Positions 10,309-18,861 of a stretch of 44,147 nt of DNA are shown here, in pieces; within the stretch, counting starts at the first letter, position 1; every line of letters begins with the position of its first letter. Under the pieces are notes generated by a model. It had not been told where the DNA came from, made no database searches, and saw nothing but the letters and a program-made list of their open reading frames with translations. Both the position numbers and the translations under genes were made by a program. The stretch comes from an uncultured Gammaproteobacteria bacterium (GTDB lineage: Bacteria > Pseudomonadota > Gammaproteobacteria > Steroidobacterales > Woeseiaceae): NCBI GenBank assembly GCA_937899415.1, contig CALBPI010000011.1, positions 1-44,147 on the forward strand. Reading direction: 5' to 3'.

Positions 10309-11313
10309 CTAGAACTCAAGCCAGTCGGGCATCGAGAGGCCGCGTTCGGCCAGGTAGGCGCGATTGAACAGACGCGCGCTGTAACGCAGGCCGCCGTCGC
10401 AAAGAATGGTCACGATCGTATGGCCGGGCCCGAGCTCGCGCGCGAGCCTGATCGCACCCGCAACGTTAATGCCGCTCGAGCCACCGAGCACAAGGCCCTC
10501 GTCGCGAATCATGTCGTAGACGATGGGCAGGGCTTCGGTGTCGCGTGGCTGGCAACTGAAGTCCACACGCGTGTCGGCAAGATTGTCGGTGACGCGCGAG
10601 TTGCCAATGCCCTCGCTGATCGAGCTGCCCTCAATCTTGATTTCGCCTGACGCGAAGAAGTTGTGCAGGCCCGATCCGCCCGGGTCGGCCAGGCCGATGG
10701 TCACGTCGGCTTTGTGTGTGCGCAGGCCGCGCTCGACACCGGCCAGTGTGCCGCCCGTGCCCACGGCACAGATGAAGGCGTCGACCTGGCCGTCCGTCTG
10801 GCGCCAAATCTCTTCGGCCGTGGTTTGTTTGTGCGCGAGCCGGTTGTCCGTGTTGTCGAACTGGTTGGGCCAGAACGCGCTGCCGGGTGCCTCGGCGTTC
10901 ATCGCCTCGGCCACGCGCCGCGACTCGTGCACGAAGTGGCGTTCGTCGCGAAACGGCACCGCCGGAATCTGCCGGATCTCGGCACCGTAGGCGGCCAGCG
11001 TCTGCACCTTTTCGGCGCTCTGCGTGTTGGGCATGACGATCAGCGTGCGGCAGCCGACGGCGTTGCCAATCATCGCAAGCCCGATCCCTGTGTTGCCCGC
11101 AGTGCCCTCGACGATCGTGCCACCCGGCGCAAGTTCGCCGCGCGCCATCGCTTCGCGCACCATGCCGAGTGCCGCGCGGTCCTTGACCGAGCCGCCAGGG
11201 TTCATGAACTCGGCTTTGCCCAAAATCTCGCAGCCTGTCTCGTCGGAGTAGCGGTTCAGCCGAATCAGCGGCGTGTTGCCCACCGTATCGACGAGCTGGT
11301 GCGGCAGGCTCAT
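10309..11313 (-). CDS. cysK: Cysteine synthase family PLP enzyme
   Basis: This 334-aa fold-type-II PLP protein resembles O-acetylserine sulfhydrylase, which makes cysteine from O-acetylserine and sulfide. Lys44 in GGSVKDR is the PLP lysine, GTAGNTG is the substrate loop and GTGGT the phosphate-binding loop. The C-terminal extension [15 protein letters not shown] is characteristic of a subgroup usually annotated as cysteine synthase A. Relatives of this subgroup also include cysteine desulfhydrases, so sulfide release from cysteine is an alternative role. The start codon overlaps the prfA stop by 4 bases (ATGA), so it is translationally coupled to a translation-termination gene, which is an unusual pairing. 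Confidence 0.88.
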   Translation of the reverse strand: MSLPHQLVDTVGNTPLIRLNRYSDETGCEILGKAEFMNPGGSVKDRAALGMVREAMARGELAPGGTIVEGTAGNTGIGLAMIGNAVGCRTLIVMPNTQSAEKVQTLAAYGAEIRQIPAVPFRDERHFVHESRRVAEAMNAEAPGSAFWPNQFDNTDNRLAHKQTTAEEIWRQTDGQVDAFICAVGTGGTLAGVERGLRTHKADVTIGLADPGGSGLHNFFASGEIKIEGSSISEGIGNSRVTDNLADTRVDFSCQPRDTEALPIVYDMIRDEGLVLGGSSGINVAGAIRLARELGPGHTIVTILCDGGLRYSARLFNRAYLAERGLSMPDWLEF

Positions 11314-12401
11314 GCGTCCTCGGCCTCAAGCGCCGCCAGCCGGTCGGCCTGGTACTCCTGTGTGAGCGGCTCGATCACGGGGTTGAGGTCGCCCTCCATG
11401 ATCTCCGCAAGTTTATAGAGCGTCAGGTTGATGCGGTGGTCGGTCACGCGACCCTGCGGAAAGTTGTAGGTGCGAATGCGTTCGGATCGGTCGCCCGAGC
11501 CCACGAGCGAGCGCCGCTGCTCGGCTTGCTCGGAGGCCTGGGCGTCGCGCTCGGCATCAATGAGCCGTGCTTTGAGCAGCGACATGGCGCGCGCCCGATT
11601 CTTGTGTTGTGAGCGCTCGTCCTGGCATTCGACCACGGTACCTGTGGGCAAATGCGTGATGCGCACGGCCGAGTCTGTCTTGTTGACGTGCTGACCGCCC
11701 GCGCCCGAGGCGCGGTAGGTGTCGATGCGCAGGTCCGCCGTGTTGATTTCGATGTCTTCGACTTCGGCGACTTCGGGAAGTACTGCCACGGTGCAGGCTG
11801 ACGTGTGGATGCGCCCCTGGGACTCGGTTTCCGGCACGCGCTGCACGCGATGTGCGCCCGATTCAAATTTGAGCTTCGAGTAGGCACCGCGGCCGTCAAC
11901 GAGACTGATGACTTCCTTGTAACCGCCGTGCTCGCCTTCGCTGGCCGAGAGAACCTCCACGCGCCAGCCGCGCTGCTCCGCGTACTTCGCGTACATGCGA
12001 AACAGGTCGCCCGCGAAAATCGCGGCTTCGTCGCCGCCCGTACCGGCGCGGATCTCAAGGAACAGATTGCTGTCGTCGTTCGGGTCGGCCGGAATCAATG
12101 CGCGTTGCAGTTCGGCTTCCGCCGACGCAAGTGACGCCTCGAGGCGCGCGACCTCGTCGCTGCCCATCTGTCGCATGTCAGGGTCATCGTCCTGCGCGAG
12201 TGCCTGCGCTTCCTCGAGTTCGTCGCGTTCGCTCCGGAAACGGTCAAACGTCTGTACCACAGGCTCGAGCTTCGCGTACTCCATGGACAGGTCGCGGAAG
12301 CGGTTCTGGTCGCCAATCACCTCGGGGTCGGCGAGCAGCGCCGCGATCTCTTCGAATCGGTCGGCGAGCGCGGACAGCTTGTATTCAATGGACGCTTTCA
12401 C
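11310..12401 (-). CDS. prfA: Peptide chain release factor 1
   Basis: RF1 recognises UAA and UAG in the ribosomal A site and triggers release of the finished peptide. The 363-aa protein has the normal RF1 length and shows the codon-reading PxT tripeptide (PET in [10 protein letters not shown]) and the catalytic GGQ in [17 protein letters not shown]. The start is a GTG at 12401, 15 bases after the hemA stop. The hemA-prfA order is the usual gammaproteobacterial one. The enzyme that methylates its GGQ, PrmC, is encoded at 6835-7683 rather than directly downstream. Confidence 0.97.
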   Translation of the reverse strand: MKASIEYKLSALADRFEEIAALLADPEVIGDQNRFRDLSMEYAKLEPVVQTFDRFRSERDELEEAQALAQDDDPDMRQMGSDEVARLEASLASAEAELQRALIPADPNDDSNLFLEIRAGTGGDEAAIFAGDLFRMYAKYAEQRGWRVEVLSASEGEHGGYKEVISLVDGRGAYSKLKFESGAHRVQRVPETESQGRIHTSACTVAVLPEVAEVEDIEINTADLRIDTYRASGAGGQHVNKTDSAVRITHLPTGTVVECQDERSQHKNRARAMSLLKARLIDAERDAQASEQAEQRRSLVGSGDRSERIRTYNFPQGRVTDHRINLTLYKLAEIMEGDLNPVIEPLTQEYQADRLAALEAEDA

Positions 12402-12416
12402 GGGTGCCCGCGCGGA

Positions 12417-13721
12417 CTAGCCGCGTGCGCCGATCCGGTCGGCGTCTTCGCTGTCGTCGTCGGCTGCTGGCTCGGGTTTGCCCAGGAAGAGCTGGCGGGC
12501 CACTTCGAGGAATTCGTCGTCGGACTCGGCCGCCGCTTCGCGCAGGCGCTCCGTTGGTTGGTGCAGGATGCGTTGCGTGAGCGTGTGCACCATCTGCTGC
12601 ATCACTTCGTCGACCGGGTGCCCGGCTGCGATGCGGCGACGTGCGGCTTCAAGTGCCTCGTCGCGCACGCGGATGACGGCGTCTCGGACACTGAGAATGG
12701 TGGGTGTCGCGACGCGCTGGCGCTCGCTTTTGTGGAATGCCTCTAGTTCATCAGAAATGATCTTGTCGGCCGCGATTGCCGCCTGGCGCCGCATTTCCTG
12801 GCCGTCCGTGATGACGTTGTTGAGGTCATCGATCGAGTAGAGGTAAACGCCTCTGACACGGCCGACGCCGGCCTCGATGTCGCGAGGCACGGCGATGTCG
12901 ACGGCAAATAATGGGCGGCTGCGCCGCGAGCGCAGCGCCTCTTTCACCATGTTTTCGGTAACGACGGCGTGCGGGCTGCCCGTTGAGCTGATGAGGATGT
13001 CGGCGTCGGGCAGTGCGCGCTCGATGCGGTCCAGCGGCAAGGCGAAGCCGTCGAAGGTCTCGGCCAGCGCCTGCGCACGGGCTTCACTGCGGTTTGCGAT
13101 GTAGATCTTGCCGATGCCGTGGCCGCGCAGGTGGCGCGCGACGAGCTCGATGGTTTCGCCCGCGCCGACGAGCAGTGCCGTGTGTTTCTCGAAGCCCGCG
13201 AACAGCTGTCGGGCCAGGCGCACGGCGGCGTAGGCCACCGACACGGGGCTCGCGCCGATGTCCGTGTTGGTGCGCACTTTCTTTGCGATCGAGAAGGCTT
13301 GCTCGAATACGCGGCCCAGGTGCGCGCCGCAAGCGCCATGTTCACGCGAGCGCCGGTAGGCTTCCTTGAGCTGACCCGTGATCTGGGTTTCGCCGAGCAC
13401 CATCGAGTCGAGCCCGCAGGCGACCCTGAACAAATGTTCGGCAGCATCCGTGCCCTGGCGGTCGAACAGGGCTTCGCGAAAGCCCGTGCCCGTGTGCTCG
13501 GATCTTTCGAGCAGATCGATGATGTCTTCGCGCGGCTCGGCCGAGCCCGCCCAGTAGATTTCCGTACGGTTGCACGTGGAGAGCACCACCGTCTCTGTGA
13601 TACCCGGCAATTCGCGCAGGTCGCGTAGCGTGTCGCCCAGACCCGATTCGGCAATGACGACTTGCTCGCGGACCTCCACCGGCGCCGTATTATGGTTTAT
13701 GCCGAGGATGTTGATCGTCAT
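12417..13721 (-). CDS. hemA: Glutamyl-tRNA reductase
   Basis: HemA reduces glutamyl-tRNA(Glu) to glutamate-1-semialdehyde with NADPH, the first committed step of C5-pathway heme synthesis. The 434-aa protein carries the catalytic Cys50 in LSTCNRTEIYW, the early GINHNTAP motif, an NADPH-binding region (LLVGAGETIELVARHL) near residue 185 and a C-terminal helical dimerisation domain. It is the first gene of a minus-strand run continuing to prfA and cysK. It is divergent from the TPR gene, with about 150 bases between the two starts, an arrangement widespread in gammaproteobacteria. Promoters are presumably in that gap, but I see no strong consensus pair. Confidence 0.97.
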   Translation of the reverse strand: MTINILGINHNTAPVEVREQVVIAESGLGDTLRDLRELPGITETVVLSTCNRTEIYWAGSAEPREDIIDLLERSEHTGTGFREALFDRQGTDAAEHLFRVACGLDSMVLGETQITGQLKEAYRRSREHGACGAHLGRVFEQAFSIAKKVRTNTDIGASPVSVAYAAVRLARQLFAGFEKHTALLVGAGETIELVARHLRGHGIGKIYIANRSEARAQALAETFDGFALPLDRIERALPDADILISSTGSPHAVVTENMVKEALRSRRSRPLFAVDIAVPRDIEAGVGRVRGVYLYSIDDLNNVITDGQEMRRQAAIAADKIISDELEAFHKSERQRVATPTILSVRDAVIRVRDEALEAARRRIAAGHPVDEVMQQMVHTLTQRILHQPTERLREAAAESDDEFLEVARQLFLGKPEPAADDDSEDADRIGARG

Positions 13722-13871
13722 CTGGGCGCGAACTTTTAAGTCCGGAATCTATCCGAAGGCTTATGATAGGCGAACTCGCCGCCATCTGCCTCAATCCGGG
13801 AGCAATCTTTGACCCATCTGTGTACAACTGCGCAACGCGCAGGCTCACGCGCAATCCAGGCACGCGCCATT

Positions 13872-15515
13872 ATGTTCGCTCTGGTGCTGGCCGCGGCCGC
13901 TCTGGCTTCGCCCGCCTGGGCCGACGAAGGCTATGGCGTCGTGCTGGCCGATGCCGAGCGCGCCATGACCGACGGTGACTTCGTCGCCGGCGTGAATCGT
14001 TACCTTGAGGCGGCGCGCGTCGGTGACAGTGTTGAGACGGCGCGCCAGGCGACACTGACCGCCTACCTGTTCGGCTTCGACAACGTGGCAGCCGAAGCCG
14101 CAGTACGCTGGGCCGAGCTCGATGTGACGCCTTGGCGGGCACAGGTTTACGGCGCCATGGCGGCGCTTCGTGCCGGTGATGTCGACGAGGCCGTGAAGGG
14201 TCTGCGCGGTGTGCTCGATGATGGGGCGGACACCGCGGTGGTCTGTGAGGTGCTCGAGGAGGGTCTGTCGCGCAACGTTCGCAACGAAGACGCCCACGCG
14301 GCGTTGAAACAGGTCGCGCGGCGCTTCGATGAGGCAGCCTGCCTTTCGGCGCTGGCCGCGGCCGCAGCACTCTCGCATGACGACTTTGATGATGCCGAGC
14401 GTCAGCTTGACCGTCTGCGCAAGCTGGACGCGTTCGACAACCAGGCGCGGCTGATCGCGATGGCGCGGCTCATCGCGCTCGAGGACGTCGATGCCGCGCT
14501 CAGTGATGACGAGCTGCGGCTCGATAATGACGCCACCGTGCAGGAACAGATTGAATACGCCTTCCTGCATGCGCGCGCCGAGCAGGATGAAACGGCACGC
14601 AATATGGTCGAGCTTCTGCGCAGCGAGTTCCCCGGCGATGCCGACGTGCTGGAAGCACTGGCCGTGCTGCAGCTGCAGGGTGGGGACCCGCAGGCCTCGC
14701 GTCGCAGCTTTCTGGAGCTGCTCGCGTCGGGCGAGAAGACGGCCGACGCGCTGTTCTACCTGGCGCGCTTCGCTGAGAGTGACCGCCGATTCGACCAGGC
14801 TCTGCGTATGTACTCGCAGGTCGACAGCGGCTCGCTCGCGGTCCCCGCACAGCAGCGCGCCGCAGCCTTGCTGCGAGAGAGCGATGGCGTGCCTGCGGCG
14901 ATCTCGCACATCGACGATTTCGTCGTCCGTCATCCGCGCTTTGGGCTCGACCTGCTGCCCGTGAAAGGGTCGCTCTACGCGCGCGGCGAGTTTTATGAAC
15001 AGGCGCTGGCGGCTTACGACACCTATGTCGAACTCAAGCCGCGCGCTGAGTTCGCCTGGCTGGCGCGAGCCGACGCGATTTTGCAGTCGGGCGAGCTCGA
15101 TGACGCCATCGCGGCATTCCGCGACGTCGTTGATCGCTTCCCGGATTCGCCCAACGCGCTCAACGCGCTGGGCTACACGCTGGCGGACCGGACGCGCAAG
15201 TTTCGCGAGGCCGAACGGCTTATCGACCGGGCACTGAAGATGGAGCCGGACAACGCGGCCATCATCGACAGCAAGGGCTGGGTGCTGTTCCGACGCGGCA
15301 AGCTCAAGCAGGCGCGCGAATACCTCGAGCGGGCCTGGGAAGACCTGCCGGACCCGGAAGTCGCTGCCCACCTCGGCGAGGTCCTCTGGCGCATGGGTGA
15401 AGAACAGGAAGCGCGAGACCTGCTTGAGGAAGCCTGGCAGCGCTTCCCGGGTGACAGCATTCTGCGCGACACCATCCGTCGCCTGCTCGACGACGGGCCG
15501 CTGACGCGGAGCTGA
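13872..15515 (+). CDS. Exported tetratricopeptide-repeat protein
   Basis: The protein (547 aa) begins with a short signal peptide (MFALVLAAAALASPAWA) and consists largely of helical TPR-like repeats. The clearest are in the C-terminal third: NALGYTLADRTRKFREAERL, then SKGWVLFRRGKLKQAREYL, then HLGEVLWRMGEEQEARDLL. TPR proteins are protein-binding scaffolds; no enzymatic motif is visible. A gene of this type commonly lies between hemA and lolB in gammaproteobacteria, pointing to an envelope role, perhaps linked to lipoprotein or outer-membrane assembly. The ATG at 13872 gives a clean signal peptide. A TTG at 13809 would add 21 residues. The lolB start follows the stop by one base. Confidence 0.87.
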   Translation: MFALVLAAAALASPAWADEGYGVVLADAERAMTDGDFVAGVNRYLEAARVGDSVETARQATLTAYLFGFDNVAAEAAVRWAELDVTPWRAQVYGAMAALRAGDVDEAVKGLRGVLDDGADTAVVCEVLEEGLSRNVRNEDAHAALKQVARRFDEAACLSALAAAAALSHDDFDDAERQLDRLRKLDAFDNQARLIAMARLIALEDVDAALSDDELRLDNDATVQEQIEYAFLHARAEQDETARNMVELLRSEFPGDADVLEALAVLQLQGGDPQASRRSFLELLASGEKTADALFYLARFAESDRRFDQALRMYSQVDSGSLAVPAQQRAAALLRESDGVPAAISHIDDFVVRHPRFGLDLLPVKGSLYARGEFYEQALAAYDTYVELKPRAEFAWLARADAILQSGELDDAIAAFRDVVDRFPDSPNALNALGYTLADRTRKFREAERLIDRALKMEPDNAAIIDSKGWVLFRRGKLKQAREYLERAWEDLPDPEVAAHLGEVLWRMGEEQEARDLLEEAWQRFPGDSILRDTIRRLLDDGPLTRS

Positions 15516-15516
15516 C

Positions 15517-16134
15517 ATGCGCCGGCGCGCCCTGGTCCTGCTTGTTGCGCTGCTTGCGGGCTGCGTCACCAGGGGTGTGCAGGAGCTGCCCGAGATTACC
15601 GACTGGCCCATGCGCCAGGATGTGCTTGGGGCGCTTGAGCAGTGGGAACTCGTCGGCCGCATTGGCATCCGAACGCCCGAGGACAGCTCCAGCGGCTCGC
15701 TGAGCTGGCGCCAGCGCGGCGTGGATTTCCGTGCCGAGATCGATGGCCCGCTGGGCATTGGTGGCGTGCAAATGGTGGGCGACCCCCGCCGCGTCACGCT
15801 CTCGGGCAGCAAGATCGACACCGTGACGGTGCCCGACCCCGAGCGCGAACTCTGGCGCCAGACGGGACTGCGCGTGCCGGTCGCGGGACTGCGCTACTGG
15901 CTGCTGGGCGTACCTCTGCCCGGTGAGTCTGCGGATATTGTGTTCGGCGAGGACGGCCTGCCCGTGAGCATGACGCAGTCGGGTTGGCGCATCGACTACA
16001 CGGAATACCGGCAATGGTCGCTCAACGCACTGCCACGCCGAATCAAGGCCGAATCGGGAGACACGCGCCTCACCATTGTGGTGCGTGACTGGCGAATTCC
16101 AGGCGCCGCCACGTCGACTCAAGCGCGAAATTGA
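15517..16134 (+). CDS. lolB: Outer-membrane lipoprotein receptor LolB
   Basis: LolB accepts lipoproteins from the periplasmic carrier LolA and inserts them into the outer membrane. The 205-aa precursor has a lipobox LLAGC with modifiable Cys16, and family segments near ALEQWELVGRIGI, SGSLSWRQRG, PLGIGG and LRYWLLGVPLPG. Length matches the family. It is tightly coupled to the TPR gene. The usual next gene, ispE, is missing: the lolB stop (16132-16134) overlaps the -35 element of the tRNA-Gln promoter. Confidence 0.9.
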   Translation: MRRRALVLLVALLAGCVTRGVQELPEITDWPMRQDVLGALEQWELVGRIGIRTPEDSSSGSLSWRQRGVDFRAEIDGPLGIGGVQMVGDPRRVTLSGSKIDTVTVPDPERELWRQTGLRVPVAGLRYWLLGVPLPGESADIVFGEDGLPVSMTQSGWRIDYTEYRQWSLNALPRRIKAESGDTRLTIVVRDWRIPGAATSTQARN

Positions 16135-16159
16135 CAGCCAGCAAGCGGCTGACCACAAT
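16131..16159 (+). promoter_or_regulatory. Predicted sigma-70 promoter of tRNA-Gln
   Basis: A perfect -35 TTGACA (16131-16136), a 17-base spacer and -10 CACAAT (16154-16159) precede the tRNA by about 80 bases. The -35 overlaps the lolB stop codon. The first 12 bases (TTGACAGCCAGC) and the end (GAC, one base, ACAAT) recur in the promoter of tRNA-Met at 19966. Confidence 0.7.
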
Positions 16160-16237
16160 CCCGTCTCGGGCCAGCGGCACCCACAGGCGACAAAACGATC
16201 GCCGGGGCCTCTGGTTGCAAGGACGTCGGTCACCAAC

Positions 16238-16312
16238 TGGGGTGTAGCCAAGCGGTAAGGCAACGGGTTTTGATCCCGTGATGCGCAGGTTCGAATCCTG
16301 CCACCCCAGCCA
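16238..16312 (+). tRNA. tRNA-Gln (anticodon TTG)
   Basis: The acceptor arms TGGGGTG and CACCCCA pair fully, with discriminator G and an encoded CCA (16310-16312). The anticodon loop TTTTGAT between ACGGG and CCCGT gives anticodon TTG. The T arm (GCAGG TTCGAAT CCTGC) is standard. Its position just before prs matches the gammaproteobacterial gene order. Confidence 0.97.
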
Positions 16313-16353
16313 CCGACGTTTCATGAAACTCGCACGCCGTTGGGGGGTTGTCG

Positions 16354-17307
16354 GTGGAAATAGCCAGTCTCGCGTTGTTCTCGGGCAACGCGCATCCCAA
16401 ACTCGCCGCCGATATTGCGCGCCATCTGCGCGTGCCGCTCGCCAAGGCCCATGTAGGCAAGTTCTCCGACGGTGAGACCACGGTCGAAATCCTTGAGAAC
16501 ATTCGTGGTCGCGAGACGTTCATCGTGCAGCCCACGTGCCCGCCCGCCAATGACCACCTCATGGAGTTGCTGGTCATGGTCGATGCCTGCCGACGCGCTT
16601 CGGCGTCGCGGATCACGGCGGTCATTCCCTACTACGGCTATGCGCGCCAGGATCGTCGCCCGCGCGCGTCGCGCGTGCCGATTACGGCCAAGCTCGTCGC
16701 CGAGCTCATCGCTGCGGCTGGCGTCGACCGCGTGCTGACCGTCGACCTGCATGCCGATCAGATCCAGGGTTTTTTCGATATTCCCGTGGACAACGTCTAC
16801 GCGAGCCCGATCCTGCTCGGTGATGTCTGGAAGAAGAAGTACCCCGAGATGGTGGTCGTGTCGCCTGATGTCGGCGGCGTGGTCCGCGCCCGAGCCCTGG
16901 CTAAGCGGCTCGACGACGCCGATCTCGCCATCATCGACAAACGCCGCCCGCGCGCCAACGTTTCCGAGGTGATGAACATCATCGGTGAGGTGTCGGGCAA
17001 GCAGTGTGTGCTTATCGACGACCTCGTCGATACGGCGGGCACGCTGTGCCAGGCTGCGGCTGCCCTGAAGGACCACGGCGCCCAGAGCGTGGCGGCCTAC
17101 ATTACGCACCCCGTGTTCTCAGGGCCCGCCGTTGAGCGGATCTCCAATTCCCAGCTTGACGAAATCGTCGTTACGGACACGATTCCGCTGAGTGAAGCTG
17201 CGGCTGCCTGCGGCCGCATTCGTCAGTTGTCGACGGCTGAGCTTTTGGCCGAAACGCTGCGGCGTATCTCTGACGAAGAGTCGGTCTCAAGCCTTTACGT
17301 CGATTAG
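16354..17307 (+). CDS. prs: Ribose-phosphate pyrophosphokinase (PRPP synthetase)
   Basis: Prs transfers pyrophosphate from ATP to ribose 5-phosphate, making PRPP for nucleotide, histidine, tryptophan and NAD synthesis. The protein has the N-terminal [11 protein letters not shown], the [12 protein letters not shown] flexible-loop segment, the metal-binding [12 protein letters not shown] and the PRPP-binding loop [13 protein letters not shown] chose GTG 16354 (317 aa; E. coli Prs is 315 aa) because a run of six G lies 6 bases upstream. The in-frame TTG at 16348 directly abuts that run and would leave no spacing. It lies just after tRNA-Gln. Confidence 0.96.
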   Translation: MEIASLALFSGNAHPKLAADIARHLRVPLAKAHVGKFSDGETTVEILENIRGRETFIVQPTCPPANDHLMELLVMVDACRRASASRITAVIPYYGYARQDRRPRASRVPITAKLVAELIAAAGVDRVLTVDLHADQIQGFFDIPVDNVYASPILLGDVWKKKYPEMVVVSPDVGGVVRARALAKRLDDADLAIIDKRRPRANVSEVMNIIGEVSGKQCVLIDDLVDTAGTLCQAAAALKDHGAQSVAAYITHPVFSGPAVERISNSQLDEIVVTDTIPLSEAAAACGRIRQLSTAELLAETLRRISDEESVSSLYVD

Positions 17308-17330
17308 GGGCCTTTGAAGCCCCCGAAACG

Positions 17331-17358
17331 CCCGAAATCCAGGTATTTCAGGGGTTTT
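17331..17358 (+). terminator. Possible weak terminator after prs
   Basis: CCCGAAAT and ATTTC-A-GGG can form a stem with one bulged base, followed by GTTTT. It lies 23 bases after the prs stop. The T-run is short, so attenuation or read-through into rplY is possible. Confidence 0.4.
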
Positions 17359-17370
17359 GACCGATTTCAC

Positions 17371-17400
17371 TTGCTGCGGGCCCGTCCGCTGGCGTATATT
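17371..17400 (+). promoter_or_regulatory. Predicted sigma-70 promoter of rplY
   Basis: TTGCTG (17371-17376), an 18-base spacer and TATATT (17395-17400) lie 94 bases before the rplY start and just after the weak terminator-like hairpin. rplY-pth-ychF are probably transcribed from here. Confidence 0.6.
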
Positions 17401-17493
17401 TCGCGCCCGCGACGCACATAGTGGCGGTCAGGCTGGTCGCAAGCCAGACTACCCGCGTCGCTCAACAACACCCCAACTCAACCGGAGACTGTC

Positions 17494-18168
17494 ATGGCTG
17501 ACAAGATCGATCTGGTTGCGGAACTCCGGGAAGACCAGGGCAAAGGTGCGAGCCGCCGCCTGCGTCGCGAAGGGAAAGTCCCCGCAATCCTCTATGGTGC
17601 CGGCCGTCCGCCGCGCGCTATCTCGCTGCAGCACAACAAGCTGATTCGTGCCCTTGAGGACGAATCGTTCTATTCGAGCGTGCTCAACATCAAGGTCGGT
17701 GACAAGAATCAGGAGACGATCCTCAAGGACGTCCAGCGTCACCCCGCCAAGCCGCAGATCCTGCACATCGACCTGCAGCGCATCGTCGCTGGCGAAGCGA
17801 TTCGCATGAGCGTGCCCGTTCACTTCCTGAATGAAGAGACGGCTGTAGGCGTCAAGACCCAGGGCGGCATCCTGAATAAGATGCTCAACGAAGTTGATGT
17901 GCAGTGCCTGCCCAAGGACCTGCCCGAGTACCTCGAAATTGACGTGGCCGAACTCGAAATCGGCGGCCTGCTCAACCTTTCGGACCTCAAGCTGCCCAAG
18001 GGCGTCGAGCTCATCGACCTCTCGCACGGTGAAGAGTCCGACAACAAGCCGCTCGTGCAGATCGTTAAGTCGCGTGCTGTCGTCGAAGAAGACGAGGAAG
18101 GCGCCCCCGAAGCCGGGGACGTGCCGACCGTCGGCGACGAAGCAGCCGACGACGCTGCCGAAGACTGA
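17494..18168 (+). CDS. rplY: 50S ribosomal protein L25, long Ctc-type
   Basis: L25 binds 5S rRNA in the large ribosomal subunit. The 224-aa protein is the long two-domain form. The N-terminal 5S-binding beta-barrel covers about 1-92 (GKGASRRLRREGKVPAILYG, then HPAKPQILHIDLQRI). The TL5/Ctc C-terminal domain covers about 97-185, followed by a strongly acidic low-complexity tail. The short E. coli protein lacks the second domain. A CGGAG ribosome site precedes the ATG. It is followed by pth after 42 bases, the usual order. Confidence 0.96.
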   Translation: MADKIDLVAELREDQGKGASRRLRREGKVPAILYGAGRPPRAISLQHNKLIRALEDESFYSSVLNIKVGDKNQETILKDVQRHPAKPQILHIDLQRIVAGEAIRMSVPVHFLNEETAVGVKTQGGILNKMLNEVDVQCLPKDLPEYLEIDVAELEIGGLLNLSDLKLPKGVELIDLSHGEESDNKPLVQIVKSRAVVEEDEEGAPEAGDVPTVGDEAADDAAED

Positions 18169-18210
18169 TAAGGGTGCCGGCGCGGTTTACGCCGCGCCGG
18201 CCACTCGATC

Positions 18211-18855
18211 ATGGGCGACACCATCCGTGTCATCGCCGGTCTCGGCAATCCGGGCGCGGAATACGCCGACACGCGGCACAACGCCGGGTTCTGGTTTGTC
18301 GACCGCCTCGCCGAGCGCCATGAGGCGCCGCTGAAGTACCAGCGCCGCCTCGATGCCGAGGTGGGTCGGATTCGCACGGGCGGTGAAGAGCTTTGGCTCA
18401 TCAAACCCATGAGCTTCATGAACCGTTCGGGCGGGCCGCTGCGTGCCACGCTGGATTACTACCGGCTCGACATCGAGGAAACTCTAGTCGCGCACGACGA
18501 GCTGGACCTGCCTGTCGGCACGCTGCGCCTCAAGAAGGCGGGTGGTCACGGTGGCCACAACGGCCTGCGGGACATCGTGAGCCACTGCGGGTCTGAGTTC
18601 TTCCGGCTGCGAATTGGTATCGGGCATCCCGGCCAGTCGGAGCGCGTCGTGGGTCACGTTTTGCGACGTGCGGGTTCTGGAGAGCAGGACAAGCTCGACG
18701 ACGCCATCGACCGCGCCATCAAGGCCCTGCCCAAAATGGTGCGCCGCGGGCCCGGTGTCGTCATGAACGAGATCAATCGCAAACCCAAGAAGCCCAAACC
18801 GCCCAAGCCGCCGGCCGAGTCCGAGGCGGGCGACGACAGCAACGAATCGGAGTAA
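18211..18855 (+). CDS. pth: Peptidyl-tRNA hydrolase
   Basis: Pth releases tRNA from peptidyl-tRNAs that drop off the ribosome. The catalytic His is His23 in DTRHNAGF. Other conserved parts are GLGNPG, KPMSFMNRSG, the AHDELDLPVG loop with its catalytic Asp, and GGHGGHNGLRDI. At 214 aa it is about 20 residues longer than typical. The extra part is a C-terminal tail rich in Lys and Pro and then in acidic residues (from about residue 188), probably disordered. ychF follows after 6 bases. Confidence 0.96.
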   Translation: MGDTIRVIAGLGNPGAEYADTRHNAGFWFVDRLAERHEAPLKYQRRLDAEVGRIRTGGEELWLIKPMSFMNRSGGPLRATLDYYRLDIEETLVAHDELDLPVGTLRLKKAGGHGGHNGLRDIVSHCGSEFFRLRIGIGHPGQSERVVGHVLRRAGSGEQDKLDDAIDRAIKALPKMVRRGPGVVMNEINRKPKKPKPPKPPAESEAGDDSNESE

Positions 18856-18861
18856 GCCCCC

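Noticed and set aside
13845-15821. A 658-codon minus-strand open frame opposite the TPR and lolB genes
   Set aside because: It is a codon-bias shadow that crosses two well-supported genes and has no recognisable motif.
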